Positions 1 through 5,988 of a stretch of 6,816 bases of DNA are shown in pieces (the stretch's first letter is position 1; every line of letters starts with the position of its first letter). The DNA lies in the NCBI GenBank assembly GCA_937916485.1, contig CALFSV010000384.1, forward strand, positions 1 through 6,816, read 5' to 3'. This DNA is from an uncultured Paracoccaceae bacterium (lineage in GTDB: Bacteria > Pseudomonadota > Alphaproteobacteria > Rhodobacterales > Rhodobacteraceae). The position numbers and the translations under genes are program-made. The notes beneath the pieces are model-generated. The model saw only the letters and a program-made list of their open reading frames with translations. It was not told the origin of the DNA and did no database searches.

Positions 1-115
1 TGCGCATGAGTTTTCTATAGACTTCTTTGGTGGACTTAAGCTGTCTTAGAATTACTAAAAGTAAATGCGCAACGGACGCACAGACGCATTTCTGTAAGGT
101 AGCGCCCCTCTTGAA
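1..115. other. Gene-free left edge
   Basis: No gene is recognisable here on either strand. On the minus strand the frame of the upstream racemase remnant stays open to the window edge after its stop, but the translation resembles nothing I know. The stretch contains a few short repeats (see 63-91) but no GC-rich stem followed by a T-run, so no intrinsic terminator for the minus-strand operon can be claimed. Confidence 0.5.
63..91. repeat. Short inverted repeat, 7-bp arms
   Basis: AAATGCG at 63-69 is the exact reverse complement of CGCATTT at 85-91, with a 15-base spacer. The spacer side also carries GACGCA twice (75-80 and 83-88), and a smaller pair ACAGA/TCTGT (80-84, 91-95) overlaps it. 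The arms are short and no T-run follows, so it is not a clear terminator. It could be an operator or chance. Confidence 0.2.
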
Positions 116-346
116 TTACAACATTCGTGCAAAACACACCGATGCATGAACGCCGTCAATTAGCTTGAACGAAGTATTTCCACGGTTGTCTGTTATATGC
201 ACCATGCCCGCACATCCAGGTACGACGCTGTTGATAAAGTCTTCACGTATCGCAGTTCGTATTTCCACTTCAACCACCTGCGTCGCTCGCTCACGGTCAT
301 CATCAAGAGCGAGAACAGGCACGCCGCTTGCCCGTAACGCGCTTTG
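116..346 (-). pseudogene. Asp/Glu/hydantoin racemase, C-terminal remnant
   Basis: About 76 codons are open from just after the reductase stop (347-349) to a TAA at 116-118. The translation matches the C-terminal part of the Asp/Glu/hydantoin racemase superfamily: a GVPVLALDDD strand, a helix, then GCAGM (Cys codon at 212-214), which in this family carries the second catalytic cysteine, and IDGV followed by an alanine-rich helix as in family C-termini. Full members are about 220-250 residues, so roughly the first two thirds, including the first catalytic cysteine, are missing. The last 15-20 residues may be lost too. The residue before GCAGM is Pro where Leu is usual, consistent with decay. 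The only usable start is a GTG at 320-322 with no Shine-Dalgarno in front. I infer a non-functional relic left by a deletion; the assignment rests on motif recall, not a search. Confidence 0.65.
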
Positions 347-1327
347 TTATGGGTGATACAAACCCGCAGTTTTTGCCCGTAGCTGTATCAAAGCCAAAAC
401 CGTATTTATGGTGGGTGTGGCGGTCTTCGTTAACACTCCAAGCTCCTGCACGGACTTAACCAGCGCATCTATTTCCATGGGACGACCTTGATCCAAATCT
501 TGCCACATGGAAGTTCGATGCGCGCCAACGGCCGCGCCGCCGTCAATGCGTCGCTCCACATCAATCGGAAATTTCACACCAAGCTTTTCCGCAATCTCTT
601 GCGCTTCAACCATCATCCCACGCGCAACCTCTCGTATGCTCGGATCAGTACAAAGCACATCAAGCGTCGCGTGCGTGAGAGCAGATATCGGGTTGAACGA
701 CAAGTTTCCCCATAGCTTCACCCAGATTTCGTCACGTAATTTGGGACGCACAGGGGCTTTCAGCCCTGCCGACATCAATGCTTTGGACAAGGCGACCGCT
801 CGATCGGACTTCGATCCATCCGGCTCACCAAGCGAAAAGCGATTGCCTTCGATGTGTTTAATCACCCCTGGCTCAACCACTTCTGCAGCAGGATACACTA
901 CACAGCCCAGCACCTTATCAGGACCAAAGCCATTCCACTGCACATCGCCGGGATCCACAGAGGCAAGCCGTGTGCCTTCAAGCACGCCGCCAACACCATG
1001 GAAATACCACCACGGCACACCGTTTACGCCAGAAACAATGGTGGTGTTTGGCCCAATAAGAGGAGCCATTTTTGGCACGACGCCAGGAACAGAATGCGCT
1101 TTAAGCGTCACGATGATGTAGTCCTGAACCCCAAGCTCTTCTGGATCATCGGATGCTATCGGGCTAACAGTCGTCTCACTGGTTTCTTCGATCAAGCGCA
1201 AACCATTGGATTTCATCGCGGCCAAATGCGGGCCACGGGCCACAAGGCTTACATCAGCTCCAGCTTCTGCCAACTTAACGCCCATATAGCCGCCGATGGC
1301 TCCTGCACCAAAAACACATATTCTCAT
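347..1327 (-). CDS. panE: PanE/ApbA-family reductase (2-dehydropantoate 2-reductase-like; candidate oxalyl-CoA reductase)
   Basis: A 326-residue cytoplasmic NAD(P)H-dependent reductase of the ketopantoate reductase family, full length for the family. Seen: an N-terminal Rossmann motif GAGAIGG (7-13); TLKAH (74-78), usual at the end of the nucleotide-binding half; NGVPWW (102-107); the C-terminal helical domain with the catalytic-type lysine in WVKLWGNLSFNP (Lys204, Asn208, Asn212); and SMWQD...GRPMEID (273-287) with the conserved Ser/Asp/Glu set. It ends AGLYHP, a normal family ending. The ATG is preceded by GGAG six bases upstream, overlapping the ligase stop. Known for the family: reduction of ketopantoate to pantoate, but many paralogues reduce other 2-oxo acids, and Methylobacterium PanE2 reduces oxalyl-CoA to glyoxylate. 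Beside an oxalate-type CoA ligase and a carboxylate importer, I think a catabolic or assimilatory role is likelier than pantothenate synthesis. Family call is firm; substrate is inferred. Confidence 0.93.
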   Translation of the reverse strand: MRICVFGAGAIGGYMGVKLAEAGADVSLVARGPHLAAMKSNGLRLIEETSETTVSPIASDDPEELGVQDYIIVTLKAHSVPGVVPKMAPLIGPNTTIVSGVNGVPWWYFHGVGGVLEGTRLASVDPGDVQWNGFGPDKVLGCVVYPAAEVVEPGVIKHIEGNRFSLGEPDGSKSDRAVALSKALMSAGLKAPVRPKLRDEIWVKLWGNLSFNPISALTHATLDVLCTDPSIREVARGMMVEAQEIAEKLGVKFPIDVERRIDGGAAVGAHRTSMWQDLDQGRPMEIDALVKSVQELGVLTKTATPTINTVLALIQLRAKTAGLYHP

Positions 1328-1333
1328 TGGAAT

Positions 1334-1338
1334 CTCCT
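1334..1338 (-). promoter_or_regulatory. Shine-Dalgarno of the reductase gene, overlapping the ligase stop
   Basis: On the minus strand the junction reads TGAGGAGATTCCAATG: the ligase TGA (1338-1340) overlaps the AGGAG ribosome binding site, and the reductase ATG follows six bases later. Only 10 bases separate the two coding regions, an arrangement typical of translational coupling. Confidence 0.75.
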
Positions 1339-2849
1339 CAGCCTAAACCGAGTTTCTCGGCAAGACCTATCCGCTGCAGTTTGCCAGTGGCGCCTTTCGG
1401 GATTTCATCAAGAATCAGAATCTTACGCGGAACTTTAAACGCAGCGAGCCGTTGACTTGCAAAATCGCGAATTTCGCGGTCCGTTGCGCTTTGGCCCTCT
1501 TTCAAGACAACAGCAGCACCTACGTCTTCGCCAAGTTTAGCATGCGGAACAGCAAAGGTGACACATTGCCCAACCGCTGGATGGTCGGAGAGAATACCAT
1601 CAACCTCCAAAGGGCTAATCTTTTCACCACCTCGGTTAATGATCTCTTTTAGACGACCTGTAAGAGACAAAAAGCCATCTTCATCAAACTCGCCTTGATC
1701 GCCTGTCCGGAACCAACGCTTACCTTCTGCTTCGAAAAAATTCTTTTCGTTCGCTTCAGGGTTAGCTTCGTAGCCAGGTGTGACATTAGGGCCGGATATG
1801 GAGATTTCCCCAACACCATTAATCAAGCGGTTTTCAATCTCATCAGCAATGCGCACTTCGGGACCCGCCGGAAGACCAACTGCGCCGGGTTTCTGACGGC
1901 CCGGTTCGATAGGATTACAGCACATCTGATGAGCGGCCTCTGTCATCCCATAAGCTTCAACCACTGGCGCTCCAAAGGTTTCTGCCAGCTGGGTCATAAC
2001 TGGACCCGGTAATGAGGATGAAGACGAACGCAAGAAGCGCAAGCGCGCGTTCTCGATAATCGCAGCATTCCGCGGCGCACGCGCCAAAATGGCCTGATGC
2101 ATCGTTGGAACTGCTGTATACCAGCTTGGGCCGACCTCTTCTAACCAGCTAAAGAACTTCAGCGTGTCAAAACCTGGAGCACAGCTGATAGATGCCCCTG
2201 CTGCTAGCGATCCGCTAACGGCTGCGATCAAGCCGTGAATGTGAAAAAGTGGCATAACGTTTAAGCAACAATCATCTTTTGTTAAAGCAAGCGAATCCCT
2301 AACGTTAACGGCAGACGCTGCGACGTTTGACTGTAAAAGGGGGACGATTTTTGGTCGCGAAGTGGTGCCAGACGTGTGCAAAATAAGGGCAACATCATCG
2401 GATCCTGGAACAGTATCAGCTGCGCTGCCTGTCGCAGTGGTAGACAGGGTGAAGCTACCCGCTGGATTATTTTCAGTAAGTTCGATCACAATCATGTCGA
2501 AACGCTTCGCAACTCTACGTGCAGGGCCATCGTAATCCGTTTCAACTATAATCGCTTTTGCCTTCAAATCCTCAAGATAGAAAGCAAACTCATCTTCCTT
2601 GTAGGCCAGGTTTAGCGGAGCCGTTGTGGCTGATTGCGCTACCGTTACAAAAGCTGCTGCCATTTCTGGGCCATTGGGTAGCACTATCGCAACACGATCT
2701 TGAGCTCCGATACCAGCCGCGCGCAGAGTCTGGCGAACAGTTAAAGTTAGGGTTCTTAGATCACCATAAGTCATCCAATCCCGGCCCGGTGCGCCAATTG
2801 CGTTATCCGTATCGGGATGGTCCTGAATCAGTTCTGCTAGTCTTTCCAT
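1338..2849 (-). CDS. AMP-forming acyl-CoA synthetase, oxalate--CoA ligase type
   Basis: A 503-residue adenylate-forming enzyme (ANL superfamily), full length, cytoplasmic: carboxylate + ATP + CoA -> acyl-CoA + AMP + PPi. Seen in order: the phosphate loop TSGTTSRPK (159-167); MPLFHIHGL (199-207); PGFD...KFFSWL (225-236); WYTAVPTMHQAIL (243-255); RSSSSSLP (274-281); adenine-contacting YGMTEAAHQM (300-309); the ribose-binding Asp384 in WFRTGD; the hinge TGRLKEIINRGGEKISP (397-413); and catalytic Lys490 in PKGATGK. TSGTTSRPK with the WYTAVPTMHQ and YGMTEAAHQM blocks is the pattern I associate with the yeast Pcs60 / Arabidopsis AAE3 group, whose characterised members activate oxalate. Medium-chain and other small-acid ligases look similar, so the substrate is probable, not certain. 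The start ATG has only a weak AAAGA-type ribosome site, after a 69-base gap behind tctA. Oxalyl-CoA decarboxylase and formyl-CoA transferase are not in the window. Confidence 0.93.
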   Translation of the reverse strand: MERLAELIQDHPDTDNAIGAPGRDWMTYGDLRTLTLTVRQTLRAAGIGAQDRVAIVLPNGPEMAAAFVTVAQSATTAPLNLAYKEDEFAFYLEDLKAKAIIVETDYDGPARRVAKRFDMIVIELTENNPAGSFTLSTTATGSAADTVPGSDDVALILHTSGTTSRPKIVPLLQSNVAASAVNVRDSLALTKDDCCLNVMPLFHIHGLIAAVSGSLAAGASISCAPGFDTLKFFSWLEEVGPSWYTAVPTMHQAILARAPRNAAIIENARLRFLRSSSSSLPGPVMTQLAETFGAPVVEAYGMTEAAHQMCCNPIEPGRQKPGAVGLPAGPEVRIADEIENRLINGVGEISISGPNVTPGYEANPEANEKNFFEAEGKRWFRTGDQGEFDEDGFLSLTGRLKEIINRGGEKISPLEVDGILSDHPAVGQCVTFAVPHAKLGEDVGAAVVLKEGQSATDREIRDFASQRLAAFKVPRKILILDEIPKGATGKLQRIGLAEKLGLG

Positions 2850-2869
2850 AGTTTATCTTTCATTATTTC

Positions 2870-2888
2870 ATTAGTTGCGGCTACTAAT
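2870..2888. repeat. Perfect inverted repeat in the tctA-ligase gap
   Basis: ATTAGT (2870-2875) and ACTAAT (2883-2888) are perfect reverse complements around a 7-base spacer. The element lies in the 69-base gap between tctA and the ligase gene, the longest junction in the operon, about 20 bases before the ligase start. No T-run follows on the minus strand and the stem is AT-rich, so it is not a standard terminator. It could be a small operator, an mRNA processing or stability element, or chance. Confidence 0.3.
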
Positions 2889-2918
2889 CTGCTATTGAAC
2901 ATAAGGCGTTTTAGACTT

Positions 2919-4424
2919 TTAGGATACCCGACCATTGCGGCGCAACAGCTTCAATGCAGGCAAGAGGATCAAGATGATTGCGATAACAGTTATTGGACCT
3001 GCGATTGGTCTAATAAAGAAAATGCTAGGATCACCAGATGATAGAAGCAATGACTGTCGCAATGTCGGTTCAGCAATCGGGCCAAGGACAATCGCCAGGA
3101 CCGCAGGTGCAAGCGGATAGTCAAATTTGCGCAAGAAGAAAGCTCCAAGACCGAAGATCACAATCATCCATAGGTCATGCATGCTCCGAGAAGCGGCAAA
3201 ACCACCGATGATAGACAGAACGAAGATCAAAGGTGCCAGAATTGTGAATGGCATGCGCAGCATCCATACAAACAGCGGGATAAATGCGAGGTTGATCAAA
3301 ACTGCTGCAACGTTTGAGACATAAAAAGACCCAATCAAACCCCAGACAAATTCACTTTCATCTAGAAACAGTCGTGGTCCCGGTGTAAGCCCCCAAATCA
3401 CCATACCGCCCAAAAGGATCGCGGTTGTTGGGGATCCTGGAATACCAAGCGTCAACATTGGCAACATCGCGCCGGTAGATGCGGAGTTATTCGCCGCCTC
3501 TGGTGCCGCAACGCCATCTGGCGATCCGTTCCCATATTCATGCGGGGTCTTCGAGATGATCTTTGCCACGCCATAAGACATTAGCGATCCGGGCGTCGCG
3601 CCAGCAGCTGGCAATACACCAACAAAAAAACCAAGAATGGACCCAATCCAAGTTCCCTTCCAGCCTCGCTGAACTGCCTCTTTCGCATCAGAGGCAAGGC
3701 CTTTTGCTGTCATCTTCGGGTTTGTTGTCGTGATCTCACCACGTGTTTGCTCAATCGTCCAAAGCATTTCACCGATTCCATAGACACCGATGGCCAAAAC
3801 TATAAAGCCAATTCCGCGGATAAATCCTTGGATATCAAATAATACAAGTCGCGGTGCACCTGAGATGGTGTCAAATCCAACAGTCGCAAGTACGAGACCA
3901 AAACATATTGAAAAGATGGTTTTAGGGATATCGTCCCCTCCGAGACCAACGAACGTAGCAAAAGCCAACAACATCAGTGCAAAGATTTCGGGTGGCCCAA
4001 AATTTAGAGCAACAGATGCAAGAAGTGGCGCAAACAGAGTGAAAAAAACCGTTGCGACTGTGCCACCAACAAAAGACGCTAGGGCTGCGGTAACCAAGGC
4101 TAGACTAGCTCTGCCCTGCAACGCCAATGGCCGACCATCAAACGTTGTGGCCACCGCCGTTGAAGCTCCGGGGATACCAAGTGTTACTGACGATATCGCG
4201 CCGCCATACATGGCTCCATAATAGATCGCCGCGAGGAAAATAATGGCCGAGGCAGGCGGAACCAAAAACGTAATAGGTAGCAAAATCGCCACACCATTTA
4301 CGGATCCCAATCCCGGCATTGCACCTATGAACAAACCAACGGTCACGCCAATCATGATTAAAGCTAGATTGACCGGTTGTAGCGCAAGAAATATGCCGTC
4401 GGCAAGAAATGAGAATACTTCCAT
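2919..4424 (-). CDS. tctA: Tripartite tricarboxylate transporter large membrane subunit TctA
   Basis: The 501-residue main permease subunit of a TTT carboxylate transporter, normal length, an inner-membrane protein with a dozen or so hydrophobic segments. It shows the two related halves typical of TctA. The first has GAMPGLG (34-40), YYGAMYGGAISS (68-79) and LGIPG (82-86). The second has VGVLPAAGATPGS (268-280), APEAANNSASTGAMLPML (307-324) and LGIPGSPTT (326-334). A cytosolic-looking charged stretch with ITTTNPKM lies at 231-238. Family: it works with TctB and the TctC binding protein to import citrate or other di/tricarboxylates, driven by an ion gradient. The TFDGRP at 94-99 has Arg where I recall Tyr in many TctA proteins. 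The ATG has AAAGGA five bases upstream; 24 bases separate it from tctB. Confidence 0.96.
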   Translation of the reverse strand: MEVFSFLADGIFLALQPVNLALIMIGVTVGLFIGAMPGLGSVNGVAILLPITFLVPPASAIIFLAAIYYGAMYGGAISSVTLGIPGASTAVATTFDGRPLALQGRASLALVTAALASFVGGTVATVFFTLFAPLLASVALNFGPPEIFALMLLAFATFVGLGGDDIPKTIFSICFGLVLATVGFDTISGAPRLVLFDIQGFIRGIGFIVLAIGVYGIGEMLWTIEQTRGEITTTNPKMTAKGLASDAKEAVQRGWKGTWIGSILGFFVGVLPAAGATPGSLMSYGVAKIISKTPHEYGNGSPDGVAAPEAANNSASTGAMLPMLTLGIPGSPTTAILLGGMVIWGLTPGPRLFLDESEFVWGLIGSFYVSNVAAVLINLAFIPLFVWMLRMPFTILAPLIFVLSIIGGFAASRSMHDLWMIVIFGLGAFFLRKFDYPLAPAVLAIVLGPIAEPTLRQSLLLSSGDPSIFFIRPIAGPITVIAIILILLPALKLLRRNGRVS

Positions 4425-4448
4425 AATAGTCCTTTTAGCAGGGCGGCG

Positions 4449-4952
4449 TCAGTAGATGATGTCGTACATCAAGTCGAAGAATGGCTGTGTGAAAGGTAGG
4501 CCTTGTGGCATCGATATCTGCATTGCCCCTTCAAAAAAGAAAAAAAGAGCGAAAGGCAGCATCAGCGCTAATCCGAGTGTTAGTGGCCACGAATGCCTAC
4601 CGAGGAAGCGTAAATAATAGAGCATAAAGAGACAAACGGCGCCATACATCGACACAATTGGAACCATAGCGACGAAACCGACTACACCCCCCCCTACAAG
4701 CATGACTGTACGCCAACCAAACGCGTCCATAAGCGGTTCGTCAGAAGCGGAAGCTAGGCTTTTACCACGGCTCCAATTCCATGCTATTCTAACGCAACTT
4801 AACAGCATTCCAAGAGACAGCCAGAAAGGCCAAAAACCGCCACCCGGCCCTTGCCCACGAATGTATCCAATAGGCAGTTCTGCGCTCTTCCACATTAGAT
4901 AGATAGAAAAGAGAGCAAGAACCCCTACAAGTGAAATTTCGCCTTGTCGCAT
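4449..4952 (-). CDS. tctB: Tripartite tricarboxylate transporter small membrane subunit TctB
   Basis: A 167-residue inner-membrane protein, standard size for TctB. Four to five hydrophobic segments lie near residues 6-21, 41-58, 82-99, 103-118 and 122-140. The first periplasmic loop has the family-type glycine/aromatic motif GQGPGGGFWPFW (33-44), and the C-terminus carries the usual LPF...F block (152-159). It is the poorly conserved small partner that supports TctA in the TTT complex; its exact role is not well defined. The start is well supported by AAGGAG at 4960-4965, seven bases before the ATG, lying in the 26-base gap after the tctC stop. The gene contains a run of eight Gs (4687-4694 on the complement) and T-tracts of seven and six (4533-4546), both in frame as read here. 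Its identity is strengthened by its position between tctC and tctA. Confidence 0.93.
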   Translation of the reverse strand: MRQGEISLVGVLALFSIYLMWKSAELPIGYIRGQGPGGGFWPFWLSLGMLLSCVRIAWNWSRGKSLASASDEPLMDAFGWRTVMLVGGGVVGFVAMVPIVSMYGAVCLFMLYYLRFLGRHSWPLTLGLALMLPFALFFFFEGAMQISMPQGLPFTQPFFDLMYDIIY

Positions 4953-4978
4953 TTTAGCTCTCCTTCCAAAGGTCCAGC

Positions 4979-5950
4979 TTAATTCTCAATTTCAGAAAGA
5001 AGCTGACGGTGGTTCTCGACCTGCGTCGCCCAGTATTTGCGGGTCGTAGCCTCATCCATCGGCAATGGCGAGAGGCTTTCAGATTTCAAATAACCCTGCC
5101 ACTCATCACTCTCATAGACTTTGCCAAAGATGTCGCGATAGTATGCTGCCGCTTCGTCCGACATGCCTGGCGCGCCAACGATTGCCCGCTGATTGTAATA
5201 AGAAAAATCATGACCTTTTTCCTTCATCGTCGGAACGTTAGGATAGGCACCCATACGCTCGTCAGAGAATGCCAGCAGTGGAACAAACTGGCCCGCTTCG
5301 TAAAAACCCTTTGCTTCTGCAGGGTTATTAACGGTTGCCATGATTTGTTGACCGGCCAAATCCTTTGCAACTGCACCACCGCCGTCATAAGGAATATATT
5401 TTATATCAAGCCCGTATGCGCCAGACATGTAGGCGATGACGATTGAATCTTCCTGACCTGCACCAGTGCCACCCATTACATATTCGCCATTCATGGATTT
5501 AACTTTTTCGACATATTGCTCAAACGTGGTAATGCCTGAATCTTTGTGAACCCAAAGAACAAACGGATCTACCCCCATCATCGTCAACGGCGTGAACGTT
5601 TCAATATTAACGCCCAATGCTTCTTGACGGATCGGTGTCGTGTAGAATGAGTTAAGCGTAACCATGATCGTATGATCTGCGTCGCGCGCATCTTTCAAAT
5701 GCAAGAGTGCTTCCGCGCCAGAGCCACCGCCACGGTTTGTTGGGACTAAGGGACGGTTTGTCATGTCATTCGCATCAACAACGGATTGAACGAAGCGTGC
5801 AATCTGGTCGGCACCACCACCGGCTCCAGCCATAATCGTTAAATCGATTGGCCGCTTGGGCTGCCAGCCATCGGCCAGTGCGATCAACGGCAGCGCTGTT
5901 AACGCAGTTCCCAATGTTAATCCAAGAAAATTTCTCTTTGATAGTTTCAT
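4979..5950 (-). CDS. tctC: Tripartite tricarboxylate transporter periplasmic binding protein (TctC/Bug family)
   Basis: A 323-residue secreted solute receptor, usual length for the Bug family. A signal peptide is clear: basic MKLSKR, hydrophobic core, and A-L-A (24-26) before Asp27 as the likely cleavage site. SKRNFLG at 4-10 looks like a twin-arginine motif with Lys for the first Arg. The mature protein starts with the family opening WQPKRPIDLTIMAGAGGGAD (29-48). Other family marks are NRGGGSGAEA (72-81), GGTGAGQED (160-168) in the carboxylate-contacting region, YIPYDGGG (185-192), DLAGQQIMATVNNPAE (197-212) and YPNVPTMKEKG (236-246). Bug proteins bind carboxylates such as citrate, tartrate, terephthalate, glutamate or nicotinate; the ligand cannot be read from sequence. 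It has the strongest ribosome site in the operon and leads tctCBA, as expected for the subunit needed in excess. Confidence 0.95.
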   Translation of the reverse strand: MKLSKRNFLGLTLGTALTALPLIALADGWQPKRPIDLTIMAGAGGGADQIARFVQSVVDANDMTNRPLVPTNRGGGSGAEALLHLKDARDADHTIMVTLNSFYTTPIRQEALGVNIETFTPLTMMGVDPFVLWVHKDSGITTFEQYVEKVKSMNGEYVMGGTGAGQEDSIVIAYMSGAYGLDIKYIPYDGGGAVAKDLAGQQIMATVNNPAEAKGFYEAGQFVPLLAFSDERMGAYPNVPTMKEKGHDFSYYNQRAIVGAPGMSDEAAAYYRDIFGKVYESDEWQGYLKSESLSPLPMDEATTRKYWATQVENHRQLLSEIEN

Positions 5951-5958
5951 ACCTTTTT

Positions 5959-5964
5959 CCTCCC
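5959..5964 (-). promoter_or_regulatory. Strong Shine-Dalgarno of tctC
   Basis: GGGAGG on the minus strand, eight bases before the tctC ATG, inside the 38-base gap after usp. It is the best match to the 16S 3' end in the window and fixes the tctC start. It fits high expression of the periplasmic receptor relative to the membrane subunits. Confidence 0.7.
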
Positions 5965-5988
5965 GTTAGTATGAGTTTGTTTTGGTAT

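Noticed and set aside
52..64. TTACT-AAA-AGTAA hairpin as terminator of the operon
   Set aside because: Only a five-base AT-rich stem with a three-base loop and no T-run on the minus strand; too weak to call.
320..322. GTG start giving a real 68-residue protein
   Set aside because: No Shine-Dalgarno precedes it, and racemase-like sequence continues upstream of it to the reductase stop, which fits a truncated relic better than a new small gene.
347..1327. Assignment as the housekeeping pantothenate-pathway PanE
   Set aside because: The family is right, but the operon context (carboxylate importer, oxalate-type CoA ligase, coupled translation, no pan genes) favours another substrate. The symbol panE is kept only as a family label.
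507..1438. Overlapping plus-strand open frames of about 200 codons (507-1121, 854-1438)
   Set aside because: They lie antisense to the reductase and ligase genes, whose family motifs are unmistakable. Their translations are low in recognisable structure and have no ribosome site or family resemblance.
3790..4221. Plus-strand open frame of 143 codons
   Set aside because: It is antisense to the conserved core of tctA. Its composition (many Pro, Thr, Ala and Lys codons) is what the reverse of a membrane-protein gene produces.
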